Shown: positions 24,952 to 33,810 of the stretch, in pieces | Layout: each line of letters begins with the position of its first letter | How positions within the stretch are numbered: position 1 is the stretch's first letter | From: Fibrobacteria bacterium AD312 | GTDB taxonomy: Bacteria; Fibrobacterota; Fibrobacteria; Fibrobacterales; Fibrobacteraceae | Reading direction: 5' to 3' | Assembly: GCA_001462345.1 (NCBI GenBank) | Contig: LIUM01000008.1 | Span: forward strand, 36,911-100,910 | DNA length: 64,000 nucleotides | The notes under the pieces: generated by a model | What the model was told of the DNA's origin: nothing | What the model saw: only the letters and a program-made list of their open reading frames with translations | Databases searched by the model: none | Program-made: the position numbers and the translations under genes

Positions 24952-27900
24952 ATGAAAAGATTATTGGTCCTTTGCCTAGCATTATTAACCTTTGTTGGTG
25001 TAACATATGCTGATCCTTGTAAGGATAAAACAAACGAAGCAAAAAATTTATTTACAAAATGCAAGAGCATGAAAAAAGGCTCCTCTGAGTATAAACAATG
25101 CGCTAGTTCCTATAAATTGTTAAAAAATCAAGCTGCTCAAGCATGTCGCTCAGGTGGTATTGATGAAAAGGGAATGGAAGATGCCATTACTCAGTGGGAA
25201 AAACAAGTTAACAATTGTAAAGGGAAACAAAGCTCTCGTTGTGCTAGTGCTTTACAACAATTAGGGCATTATCAATATCAACTTGAAGAAAAGTTATTTT
25301 TAGATAAGCTTGCTAAATATGAAGACGATGCTGCTTGGTGTGCTGACCGTGATAATGAGCCTGCTAAGTGTAAGTCTTTAGGTGAACCACCTAAGCCAGA
25401 CCATCTTAAATCTTTAGGTTATTTCTTAGAATATATTGATAAATATCCAAAAGAAGCAAGAACTCCTAACGTAATGTATCAGGCTTCTTTTGTGCTTGAA
25501 TCAAATGGAGATGAAGAAAAAGCTTTCCGCCTTCGTGAACAGCTTGTTAAAAACTTTCCTGATAATGGTTTAGTTCCAAAAGCATGGTTACGTATTGCTG
25601 AATATCATTTTATGAATCGTAAATTCCGTGATGCTATTTCTGCATATAAGAAAGTGACTGGTTTTGAAAACCTAACAGGTAAAGAAGCCGCTCTTGCTAT
25701 GTATCATTTGGCTGAATCTTACTATAACATTGCTGAATATGAGACTGCGGCTATTAAGTATTATGATTATATAATAGGTGCTGATAAAGGCAAATATCCA
25801 AATGACTTACGTCAAGAAGCTATGGACTTTATGGCGGCATCATTCTCTGATTTGGATGATGGTGTGCGTGTTGCAGCCAAATTCTTGAAAGACAAAAAAA
25901 TTCCTTTTAAGGATTCTGTATATTACCGTATTGGTATGAAGAACAAGGACCATGACCGTAACGAAGAAGCGGTTCAATCTTTTAAGTATTTGTTAGATAT
26001 TAATCCAAATTATGTTGATGCACCTTTAGCTGATATTGCTATGGTTGAAATATTAATTGTTCAACAAAAATTTGATGAAGCTCAAGAACAAAGATATCGT
26101 GTAGTCAAACGCTATGACAAGAATTCTTCATGGTATAAAACAAATCAAAAATATTCTGAATCAGTGAAAAATGCAGAAAATGCAATTCGTTCTGCAATGC
26201 TTGATATTCCTCAATTCCATCATGCTCGTGCAGCAAAACTTTGGAAAGAAGGTGATCTTGAGGGTGCAAAGAAAGAGTATGGTAATGCTATTCAGAATTA
26301 CAGCGCTTTCTTAAAGCGTTATGCAAAAGAACCATCTTGGGATGAATATAAGGTTCATATTAACCTTGCTTTAGTTTATCAAGAAATGGGACAACCTTCT
26401 AAAGCAGCTCAAATGTTTAACTGGATTGTGGATTCGGATACGGCACGTTATGGTCGTCGTCCAATGGGATCTGCTGCACTCTTGAAAAAAGAAGAGGCTG
26501 GTTATAATGCTGTTCTTATGATGGACCAAGCTCGTGAAACAGCTAAAAAAGAAAAAGCTGGTGATGATCCAGTGAAAGCATATAGCTTGCCAGAGACAAA
26601 AGCATATTTTGATCAAGTGGCGAAATACATGGCCAAGTTTGGTTCACAGAAAGAAGCTGCTGAATTAGCTTATAACGCTGCTATTGTTCATTATCAGGCT
26701 AAACAGTATAAGGTTGCAGTTGATGTTTTACGTAAATTACGTGTAGATTATCCAAAGCATCAATACATTCTCTTAATCAGTCGTATGCTTGCTCAGTCTT
26801 TATTAGAAGCTGGTCAATTGGATGATTCTCAAAAAGAATTTGAATGGCTATTCAAACAATATGCTACTGTGAAAGAAACAAGAAATGATTCTATGGCTAA
26901 GGAAATCGAGAAGGCGATTGCCGCTGTTCTTTTCCAAAAAGCAGAAAAATCTGTTAAAACAGGACAACATGAAGTAGGTGCAAAAGCATATTTAGACCTT
27001 GTTAAACGTTATCCTCAAGCTGATTTTGCTGATAAGGCTGTTTTCGAAGCGGCTATCGCTTATGAAAATGCAAATAAGTTTACTTTAGCAGCCGAAACGT
27101 TTATGATGCTTCCAAAACAGTATGGTCGCTCTTCATTAACGATTAGAGGTATTTTACGTGCTGCATCTGCCTATAAGAAAGACAATAAGCCTCGTGATGC
27201 AGCTCGTACTTTCTTGTTTATTACAGATAATTTCCCTCAAGATTCTATGGCTTTCCAATCTATTGGTTTTGCTGCAACAACATATGATTCTATTCCAGAT
27301 AAAAAACAAGCAGCTCAGACTTTTGAGATTGCTTACAAACGTTATCCTAAGAATGAGAAAACACCTAGCTTGCTCTATAGTGCTTGCTTAACTTATGATG
27401 AAGCTAAGATGACCGACGAAGCTATTCGTTGTTCAAGAGATCTTGTTCGTGATTATTCTACGAGTACTTATGCTTTGGATGCTGCCTTTAGTATTCCTAT
27501 GGCATATCAAAATGCTAAGAAATGGGATGTGGCTGCTGCTGAATACTTAAACTTTATCAAAATGTATACTTCTGATAAAGAAAAGTTGATTGCCGCTTAT
27601 ATTGGAGCCGCTCGTGCCTTTATGGAATTGAAGGAATTTGATAAAGCCATGGCTAACTATGCAAAGACTCTTGAGGCTTATGATAAGTATGGTCTTCAGA
27701 TTAAGAATGCTGACCCTGCTATTCCTGCTGAAGCTGCTTTCTACTTGGGTGAAAATGAATTTAAGAAAATGGAGCCTATTGTTCTTAAAGGTAAGGAAAA
27801 AGATAAAGCCGCATCTATTAAGCAGTTGGTTGCTATTCTACAAAAAGCAATGGCTCAGTACTCTAAGTCTGCAACGTATGCTTCTGAAAAATGGACTTTC

Positions 27901-28707
27901 CGTGCAACGAATAAAATGGGTATGTTATTTGTGACTATGGCAGCAAAAATCCGCGAACAAGAACTCACTGGTAAGAAAGTGGAAGAACAGTTTGCAGAAC
28001 GTATCGGTATTGTTCAACAGCTCCCAAGTTATTATGAACAAGCTCGTCCTATATTCCAAAAGAATATTGATCTAGCTCGTGACCAAGGTTTCTACAATGC
28101 AGATGTGATTTCAGCTGAAGAAGGTTACATTGAAATGTATTATCAAGAATGTGCAGTATTTGTAGAAGTTGCTGATGCTTTTGCAAACTCTCCTTTACCT
28201 GATAGTGCTGCTATCGTCAAAGAATATGTCGAGTATGAAGGCATGGTCAAAGACGATGCTATAGCTGCTGCTCATGAAGACCTTGAAGCTTACCGTGAGG
28301 AATTAGCTGGACGTTCTTCTGCTGCTAAAGAAGCTGGTGCTCCACGTTGTGCTACGGGTATTAAAGCTTCTGCTCATTATGGTATTGATAATGCTTGGAC
28401 AGCTAAGCTTTTTGAAACGCTTAAGGGTCTTGACTCTGCGAGTGAAGCTCTATCTGTAACTATTCAAAAATTCGATCCTTCTAAGTTGTTCCAAGATCCT
28501 GCATACTTCCGTATGAAAGCTCGTCTTGAACAAATTGCAAAATCTGAAGTGATGACTCCTGAAGAACAAATTGCTACTTATCGCGATATCATCAAGGAAG
28601 CCAAAGAAGAGAACAAGAAGTTAAAAGAAGAATTAGATCTTCTAAAACAACGTTTAGCACCGCCGCCAACAGCTGCCCCTCCTGCGGGTGCAACAACGGC
28701 TCCTTAA
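24952..28707 (+). CDS. large periplasmic tetratricopeptide-repeat protein (1251 residues)
   Basis: A signal peptide (MKRLLVLCLALLTFVGVTYA) is followed by a Cys-containing N-terminal part (CKDKTNEAKNLFTKCKS). At least 15 TPR-like units then run through about residue 1000. A C-terminal helical, coiled-coil-like end finishes in a Pro/Ala-rich tail (PPPTAAPPAGATTAP). TPR units include KFRDAISAYKKVTGFENL and KWDVAAAEYLNFIKMY. Such proteins act as scaffolds in AglT/PglI-like or Tol-associated systems. ATG at 24952 with AGGTGG upstream is preferred over GTG at 24937. It is followed by a strong stem-loop and then ExbB. The specific function is unknown. Confidence 0.85.
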   Translation: MKRLLVLCLALLTFVGVTYADPCKDKTNEAKNLFTKCKSMKKGSSEYKQCASSYKLLKNQAAQACRSGGIDEKGMEDAITQWEKQVNNCKGKQSSRCASALQQLGHYQYQLEEKLFLDKLAKYEDDAAWCADRDNEPAKCKSLGEPPKPDHLKSLGYFLEYIDKYPKEARTPNVMYQASFVLESNGDEEKAFRLREQLVKNFPDNGLVPKAWLRIAEYHFMNRKFRDAISAYKKVTGFENLTGKEAALAMYHLAESYYNIAEYETAAIKYYDYIIGADKGKYPNDLRQEAMDFMAASFSDLDDGVRVAAKFLKDKKIPFKDSVYYRIGMKNKDHDRNEEAVQSFKYLLDINPNYVDAPLADIAMVEILIVQQKFDEAQEQRYRVVKRYDKNSSWYKTNQKYSESVKNAENAIRSAMLDIPQFHHARAAKLWKEGDLEGAKKEYGNAIQNYSAFLKRYAKEPSWDEYKVHINLALVYQEMGQPSKAAQMFNWIVDSDTARYGRRPMGSAALLKKEEAGYNAVLMMDQARETAKKEKAGDDPVKAYSLPETKAYFDQVAKYMAKFGSQKEAAELAYNAAIVHYQAKQYKVAVDVLRKLRVDYPKHQYILLISRMLAQSLLEAGQLDDSQKEFEWLFKQYATVKETRNDSMAKEIEKAIAAVLFQKAEKSVKTGQHEVGAKAYLDLVKRYPQADFADKAVFEAAIAYENANKFTLAAETFMMLPKQYGRSSLTIRGILRAASAYKKDNKPRDAARTFLFITDNFPQDSMAFQSIGFAATTYDSIPDKKQAAQTFEIAYKRYPKNEKTPSLLYSACLTYDEAKMTDEAIRCSRDLVRDYSTSTYALDAAFSIPMAYQNAKKWDVAAAEYLNFIKMYTSDKEKLIAAYIGAARAFMELKEFDKAMANYAKTLEAYDKYGLQIKNADPAIPAEAAFYLGENEFKKMEPIVLKGKEKDKAASIKQLVAILQKAMAQYSKSATYASEKWTFRATNKMGMLFVTMAAKIREQELTGKKVEEQFAERIGIVQQLPSYYEQARPIFQKNIDLARDQGFYNADVISAEEGYIEMYYQECAVFVEVADAFANSPLPDSAAIVKEYVEYEGMVKDDAIAAAHEDLEAYREELAGRSSAAKEAGAPRCATGIKASAHYGIDNAWTAKLFETLKGLDSASEALSVTIQKFDPSKLFQDPAYFRMKARLEQIAKSEVMTPEEQIATYRDIIKEAKEENKKLKEELDLLKQRLAPPPTAAPPAGATTAP

Positions 28708-28725
28708 TGCAGTAAAAACAATTTT

Positions 28726-28753
28726 ACAAGGAATCTCGAAAGAGATTCCTTGT
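28726..28753 (+). terminator. 12-bp GAAA-tetraloop hairpin without U-tract
   Basis: ACAAGGAATCTC pairs perfectly with GAGATTCCTTGT around a GAAA tetraloop, 19 bases after the TPR gene stop. No T-run follows (GTTAGTTAAGG), so it is not a standard intrinsic terminator. It could stabilise the upstream mRNA 3' end, act as a processing site, or be a weak or factor-dependent terminator separating the exbB genes. Confidence 0.5.
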
Positions 28754-28893
28754 TAGTTAAGGGATTATAGGCGTTTTTGAGCAGTAAACAAAGTTTTACA
28801 CTAAAAATTGCCCCTAATCGGCTAAAAAAAAATAAATATGAACGCAGGAATCTACTTTAAACCTAAAAACAACTCGATATAAGGAGTACTCTA

Positions 28894-29514
28894 ATGTCTA
28901 AAATGCTTCAATCTTTCAATCCAGAATCTGATGGTTGGCAGTTCATGTGGCTTATCTTGGTCGTATTTATGATCGGCTTAGGTTTTTCTATTGAACGTTT
29001 TATCTATATCATTCTCAAAAGTGGTAAGGGTCGTGCAAAATTTCTTGCTGACTTTGGTAAATTAGTTAGTGCAAAACAATATGATCAAGCTTTGAGCATT
29101 GCTAATGCAACAAATCTCCCTATTGCAAAAGTGATGGCTTCAATCGTTGCTGCTCGTGACGGTGGTCGTGAGGGAATGACGGCTTCTTCTGATGCAGTGT
29201 TTCTCACCGAAGCTCCACGTTTAACACGTTATGTTGGCATGATTTCCGTGATGGCCTCTGTTTCGACTCTTCTAGGTCTTATGGGAACTATTTACGGTCT
29301 AATCTTTACTTTCGATGCTGTAGCTAACAAACCTGCTGCTGAACGTCCTAAAGCTCTTGCTGATGGTATTGCTATCGCTATGGGTACTACACTTCTTGGT
29401 CTTCTATCAGCTGTTCCTCTTCTTGTTATTGTTGGTATACTAAACATGAATAGCGAACGTTTGATTCAAGAAATGGAAGAAAAAGGTCTTAAAATTATTA
29501 ACTCCTTGTCCTAA
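28894..29514 (+). CDS. ExbB/TolQ/MotA-type proton-channel protein
   Basis: A 206-residue, three-TM inner-membrane protein. The first TM is at about residues 17-38. The second and third hold the conserved core: VSTLLGLMGTIYGLIFTF and IAMGTTLLGLLSAVPLLV, with the Thr and small residues that line the TolQ/ExbB pore. With ExbD-type partners it uses the proton gradient to drive outer-membrane work. It begins the exbB-exbD-exbD-tonB unit (spacing 38, 2 and 2 bases). I do not assign a gene symbol because Tol, Exb and Agl systems cannot be separated by eye. Confidence 0.92.
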   Translation: MSKMLQSFNPESDGWQFMWLILVVFMIGLGFSIERFIYIILKSGKGRAKFLADFGKLVSAKQYDQALSIANATNLPIAKVMASIVAARDGGREGMTASSDAVFLTEAPRLTRYVGMISVMASVSTLLGLMGTIYGLIFTFDAVANKPAAERPKALADGIAIAMGTTLLGLLSAVPLLVIVGILNMNSERLIQEMEEKGLKIINSLS

Positions 29515-29552
29515 TTTTAATTGATCACAATTAACAAGATTGGAGAAATTAA

Positions 29553-30440
29553 ATGGCAAAAGAAATTAAGAAGCCAGCAAGACCAGAAGAACCGGATCTA
29601 TTGCCGGCGATGGGCTTGTTTACGATTCTTATTCCGATGTTGCTATCCATGACGGCTTTTCAGAAACTCGCTATTGTTGAAGTCAATCTGCCCGAACGCA
29701 GTATGATGAACATGAGTGATGAACCGCCTCCAGAACCGGATCAGCAGAGTCTGAATTTATCGTTGGCTATAACCTCGGATTATTTAGTCATTGGTGCACG
29801 TGGTGGTTTTCAACCTAATGTCTTTTTCAAAGAAATGTGGACTTTCCGTTGTAAATCTGATGCGCAATTGATTACATATTCTACTGAAGATGTAAAAGCA
29901 TCTGTTGATGCTGGCAAAGGTCCTAAATGTAAAGATGGCAAGGAAATGGATGTCGAGAAATACATGTACGAAATCGAAACCATTGAGCTTTGGGCACTAG
30001 AAAAAACTTCTGATGAAGATCCTGGTCGTGTAATATGGGCAGTATATTCTTCTCAAGGTGAAAATGTACCTGATAGCGTCTTTGTCGACGGAAATAACTC
30101 GTTCCTTGCTGTTACTGGTGAAGGAATGATGGGTTTAACTCCTCCACCTTCCTTAAAAAAGCCAGGTGCTGGTGTCGCTGTAGCGACTCTTGCCGAAAAC
30201 TCTGCACGTAAGTTAAAACCAGAAAATGCTGCAAAAAATATTATTTATCCTTTGTCTGCTTACGATTTAATTGCTAAGGATTTAATTGCTATCCATACAC
30301 AATTTATCGATTTAGATGATGCTGATAATATTATTGTCGTAGCTAATGATGATACTCAATTTGATAAAATCATCAGCCTTATGGACCGTGCGAAAGCAGC
30401 TGGTTTTACTAAGGTTAACCTTGCAAAACTGGGAGGTTAG
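29553..30440 (+). CDS. ExbD/TolR-like protein, enlarged and lacking the TM aspartate
   Basis: A 295-residue protein with a single N-terminal TM (about residues 17-36, LLPAMGLFTILIPMLLSMTA) and the ExbD-type exit AIVEVNLPE. In ExbD/TolR the TM reads P-x-x-D; here it reads P-A-M-G, so Gly21 replaces the proton-carrying Asp. The periplasmic part is about twice the usual size, with an inserted segment (about residues 70-200, including two Cys) before a final TolR-like fold (DNIIVVANDDTQFDKIISLMD). SD GGAGA precedes ATG. It is two bases from the second ExbD gene. Probably a structural partner subunit and not itself proton-conducting (inference). Confidence 0.8.
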   Translation: MAKEIKKPARPEEPDLLPAMGLFTILIPMLLSMTAFQKLAIVEVNLPERSMMNMSDEPPPEPDQQSLNLSLAITSDYLVIGARGGFQPNVFFKEMWTFRCKSDAQLITYSTEDVKASVDAGKGPKCKDGKEMDVEKYMYEIETIELWALEKTSDEDPGRVIWAVYSSQGENVPDSVFVDGNNSFLAVTGEGMMGLTPPPSLKKPGAGVAVATLAENSARKLKPENAAKNIIYPLSAYDLIAKDLIAIHTQFIDLDDADNIIVVANDDTQFDKIISLMDRAKAAGFTKVNLAKLGG

Positions 30441-30442
30441 TC

Positions 30443-30937
30443 ATGGCTAGGAAACCTCGTAAATATGGCGAAGACGTCCCATTTTCTTTAACATCTATGA
30501 TGGACATGATGACTATTATTCTCGTGTTCATGATTAAAAACATTGATGCTGAAGGTCAATTGGTGACTCAAGCCGAAAACTTGATTCTTCCTGTTTCAAC
30601 ATCTAGAGTACAACCAAAAGAAGTATCCTTAACTGTGATTGTCGATAACAATTATGTTCTCGTAGATAATGGTAAAGTGATTACTACTGAGGAAGTTCTT
30701 AAACAAGAAGATCTTTTAGTTGCGTCTATGGATTCTGTTCTTAAAGAACGTCGTCAAACGGAACAGGAACATGCTTTGAAAATGGGTTTACCAGCCGATG
30801 AACCTGGTAATATCATTGTTCAAATCGATAAAAACATTCCTTATGATGCAATGTATAAAGTGATGGCTACATGTGGCTTCGCTGGTTATACCAATATTGC
30901 CTTTGCTGTTAGTATGAAAAACGGTGGGGAGGAATAA
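30443..30937 (+). CDS. ExbD/TolR-family protein (Asp conserved)
   Basis: This is a 164-residue protein of normal ExbD length. The TM LTSMMDMMTIILVFMIKN keeps the catalytic-type aspartate (Asp21), at the same residue number as Gly21 in the preceding paralogue. The periplasmic part has a TolR-like dimer fold and ends NIIVQIDKNIPYDAMYKVMA...GYTNIAFAVS. GGGAG precedes it. Together with ExbB it should form the proton-driven motor. Confidence 0.92.
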   Translation: MARKPRKYGEDVPFSLTSMMDMMTIILVFMIKNIDAEGQLVTQAENLILPVSTSRVQPKEVSLTVIVDNNYVLVDNGKVITTEEVLKQEDLLVASMDSVLKERRQTEQEHALKMGLPADEPGNIIVQIDKNIPYDAMYKVMATCGFAGYTNIAFAVSMKNGGEE

Positions 30938-30939
30938 TT

Positions 30940-31872
30940 ATGGCTAAGAAAAAGACTCCTATTGATCCTTTAGTAGCTTCTCTTATGCCTGAGTCGGATA
31001 AGAAACTATTCAGTATTACAGGTATAGCTGTTGCTTGCGCTTTAGCGTTTTCTTTTTGGGCTTCGATGTATGAAGCTGTTGTTGACGAAGTTATCTTCGA
31101 AGAAGCAGCTGCTGCAGATCTTTCTGCTTCAATGAAAATTGAAGAGAAGAAAGAAGAAAAGAAGGAAGAAAAGAAAAAAGAACAGAAAAAGCCTCGTAAA
31201 AAAGCTGGTGGTGGCGGTAAACCACGCGGTAAAGGGCAGCCTAATGCGCCTCAAACTCGCGGTGTGCTAAAGCTATTAACCGCTCAGACTAATAAGTCTA
31301 ATTATGGTGCTTATGATTTGATGAAAAACCAAAAGTTCACCAAAGATATTGATAAAGTGTTAAAAGATGTTGCTGGTCTTCAAACTTCAGGAAAAACCGT
31401 TTTGGGCGGTCGTCGCGGTAAAGCAGACGGCGGCTTCAATGAAGGTTATGCTGAAGGTGGTTCTGGTGGTATCGGTGATGGTTTAGCAGGTCTTCTCGGC
31501 GGTGGTGGCGGTGGTATTGCCACTAAGGCTAGAGGCTCTATTAAGACTCCATCTGAACGCGATATTGATATGGGTGCTGGCGGTGGTTCTCGTAGCGCTG
31601 CAGATATCATGAAAGTGGTTCGTCAGCGTACTCCGGGTCTTCGTCATATCTATAACAAGAGCTTGAAGAAAAAGCCTGGTTTTGCTGGTAAGGTAACTCT
31701 ACGCTTTACAATTGCTCCAGGTGGTGAAGTAATCAGTATTTCTATTGCATCTTCGACTACTGGTTTCAGTGAGTTCGATAATGATGTGAAGAATGCAGTT
31801 AGTCGCTGGACTTTCAGTAAAGTGAAGTCTGGTAACACTACGGTTACAATTCCATTCACATTCTCTGAATAA
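30940..31872 (+). CDS. TonB-like protein with AgmX/PglI-type C-terminal domain
   Basis: The 310-residue protein starts with a short cytoplasmic segment and one TM (about residues 23-45). A long Lys/Glu-rich linker (about 65-90) and glycine-rich stretches follow. The C-terminal domain (about 220-310) reads PGLRHIYNKSLKKKPGFAGKV...FDNDVKNAVSRWTFSKV, the AgmX/PglI-type relative of TonB known from Myxococcus gliding and other proteins. It would link the ExbB/ExbD motor to an outer-membrane or periplasmic partner, here possibly the TPR proteins. It starts two bases after the second exbD and ends in a terminator. Confidence 0.88.
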   Translation: MAKKKTPIDPLVASLMPESDKKLFSITGIAVACALAFSFWASMYEAVVDEVIFEEAAAADLSASMKIEEKKEEKKEEKKKEQKKPRKKAGGGGKPRGKGQPNAPQTRGVLKLLTAQTNKSNYGAYDLMKNQKFTKDIDKVLKDVAGLQTSGKTVLGGRRGKADGGFNEGYAEGGSGGIGDGLAGLLGGGGGGIATKARGSIKTPSERDIDMGAGGGSRSAADIMKVVRQRTPGLRHIYNKSLKKKPGFAGKVTLRFTIAPGGEVISISIASSTTGFSEFDNDVKNAVSRWTFSKVKSGNTTVTIPFTFSE

Positions 31873-31890
31873 TTGAGTTGTTTTAGAAGA

Positions 31891-31926
31891 ACGAGACTGA
31901 AGCATTGTTTTCAGCCTCGTTTTTTT
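31891..31926 (+). terminator. intrinsic terminator of the exbB-tonB unit
   Basis: ACGAGACTGAA pairs with TTCAGCCTCGT (one mismatch) around an eight-base loop and is followed by seven T. Confidence 0.85.
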
Positions 31927-31991
31927 ATTTTTCTATTGCTAATCTTCATTTATAAAATTAAGTTTAAATAAGATTTTTTCAGGAGTTTCAA

Positions 31992-33284
31992 ATGAATTTC
32001 AGATCTGCAGTTGTCGCTGGTGTGGTTTTTGGTGTGATCGGAGTAGGATCAGCCTTTGCCACTTTTGCACGAGTTGAATCCATGGGCAAAAATACGACAT
32101 ATATTATGGATGATGTTAGTATTTTTGATAACCCGGCAAATATTAATTTCTACCCTAATTACTTGATAGGTGAATTTGGAAACTATACTGATGATGTCCC
32201 TGCTGGTACAAATCAAGATCCAAAAACACCGACATTTGGTGGAATATTTGCTGTTCCTTTAAGGTCAAGTAGTTCTCCAGACGCTCGTATTTCTATTGGT
32301 GGTTTGTTTGGAAGACTTGATACTGAATTAACAAAGTATCTTCCTACACGCTTTGTTGGAGATAATGTTCGTGATACGACCGATCTTCCAAATACTGTCA
32401 CAAATTTTGATGGCTTCTTGGGAGGAACGTTCTCTAATGGAAATGCCATTGGTCTTCATATATACATCGCTCATCAAGATGGTGGATACGAGACTCCAAG
32501 TGGTGTTTACCAGGTTGATAAAGATGCTTATGCCTCTGTCGTTCGTGCTGATGGAGGTATCAACTGGCAGTTCCGTAATTCAATCGACTTAGAAGCTTCT
32601 TTTGGCTTAGCTCGCATTCAATATGGCCCTGAACATAAAGGCTTTTTTGAAGATGGCGATTTTTCTTATATAGGAAAAGCACGTGCATTTTTTACTCTTG
32701 AAGCCATTGATGGTGAATTAGTGCCTGCTGCTTCTGGTAGTTTTATTCAAGCTCCAGGAATCGAAAATGTTCATGCTCAAGCTGGCCTAGGCATTAATGT
32801 TGCTTTGGATAGGGGTTTTTTCTGGCTGGGTGCTGATTTTATTTGGAATCAGTTAAAGGCTCATGATTGGGAATTTAACTATACCACAAATGAATCTACT
32901 TATAATTCTCAAAACTCTGATGAATTAATGTGGGATAAAAGAAAAGAAATTGGTGGTCAAATTAGTTTTGGTATCGAAAGAAACATCTGGTTCGATTGGT
33001 TTGTTATTCGCGTAGGCGGTAAGAAATCTATTCTTTATACCTCTTGTGATCAAGATCCTCGCAATGTGGGCAAGTCTGGTGTATGTCTTGAAAATGGAAA
33101 CTTCTTTAGTACAAATCCATTAGCAGACGGTTCTTCTGATGACCATGTTGGTTTTGGTTTTGGTATTAACATCGAGGAAAAACTCAAAATTGATGTTACA
33201 GTTGCTGAAGACTTATTATACCGTAACCCATTCCAGGGAGAAGGACGTTTATTCTCTCGTATTTCTGCTTCATATTCTTTCTAA
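31992..33284 (+). CDS. outer-membrane beta-barrel protein, unrecognised family
   Basis: A signal peptide (ending GSAFA) is followed by a PorV-like start (DDVSIFDNPANINFYPN). An all-beta pattern of alternating residues then runs to the C-terminal FSRISASYSF, which ends in Phe as outer-membrane barrels do. It has 430 residues with one CDQDPRNVGKSGVC pair of cysteines. It has TCAGGAG before the start and is flanked by terminators on both sides, so it is a single transcript next to the envelope machine. Whether it is the substrate or partner of that machine is unknown. Confidence 0.65.
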   Translation: MNFRSAVVAGVVFGVIGVGSAFATFARVESMGKNTTYIMDDVSIFDNPANINFYPNYLIGEFGNYTDDVPAGTNQDPKTPTFGGIFAVPLRSSSSPDARISIGGLFGRLDTELTKYLPTRFVGDNVRDTTDLPNTVTNFDGFLGGTFSNGNAIGLHIYIAHQDGGYETPSGVYQVDKDAYASVVRADGGINWQFRNSIDLEASFGLARIQYGPEHKGFFEDGDFSYIGKARAFFTLEAIDGELVPAASGSFIQAPGIENVHAQAGLGINVALDRGFFWLGADFIWNQLKAHDWEFNYTTNESTYNSQNSDELMWDKRKEIGGQISFGIERNIWFDWFVIRVGGKKSILYTSCDQDPRNVGKSGVCLENGNFFSTNPLADGSSDDHVGFGFGINIEEKLKIDVTVAEDLLYRNPFQGEGRLFSRISASYSF

Positions 33285-33305
33285 GTTGCAAAGAAAATCT
33301 ATTTA

Positions 33306-33339
33306 CAAAAAGGCCTCCTTTTGGGAGACCTTTTTTTTA
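33306..33339 (+). terminator. intrinsic terminator
   Basis: AAAAAGG-C-CTCC pairs with GGAG-A-CCTTTTT (one mismatch) around a five-base loop, followed by T's. It ends the 31992 gene. Confidence 0.8.
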
Positions 33340-33385
33340 TATTCTTAATTGAGAATACGAGATCCAATCTTTCTTGAGTCTATTT

Positions 33386-33748
33386 ATGCGAAAAGTCATT
33401 GCTTTATTATTTCTTGTGCTTCTATTTGGTTGTTCTGAACCACCTAAACGTATTGAATCTAAATTACATCCTTATCTTCAGGAAGATTTGAAGTTTATGG
33501 TTGCCGAGATTTTAAAATACAACGGGACTAAAGAAGACGTTCTTGATTCTCCATATTATGTTGTTAAAGATTTTCGTCAGTTTGAAGGGGCTAGTGCAGA
33601 AATCTATTCGGCTTATGCTGAAGTGGATTTTTTTGTCTATAAAAAAATAAAACTCTATCAAAAGCGAAAGTATCGCTACGATACGCATTATAGAAAATGG
33701 GATCGATATTATAAAAAATACTTTTTTTGGTCTCATTTTTCTAAGTAA
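33386..33748 (+). CDS. small lipoprotein
   Basis: A 120-residue protein starting MRKVIALLFLVLLFGCSEPP, with a lipobox LFGC at residues 13-16. The mature part is basic and aromatic, with many Tyr and Lys in the last 40 residues (KKIKLYQKRKYRYDTHY). I do not recognise a domain. ATG 33386 is chosen because it puts the signal directly at the start; an in-frame TTG lies at 33374. It precedes mreB by 62 bases on the same strand. Confidence 0.65.
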   Translation: MRKVIALLFLVLLFGCSEPPKRIESKLHPYLQEDLKFMVAEILKYNGTKEDVLDSPYYVVKDFRQFEGASAEIYSAYAEVDFFVYKKIKLYQKRKYRYDTHYRKWDRYYKKYFFWSHFSK

Positions 33749-33810
33749 AGGTGAATGCATTTGTTTATTAATCTATATTTTTAGTCTAAATTCTTTTCGA
33801 GGGTTTCACT

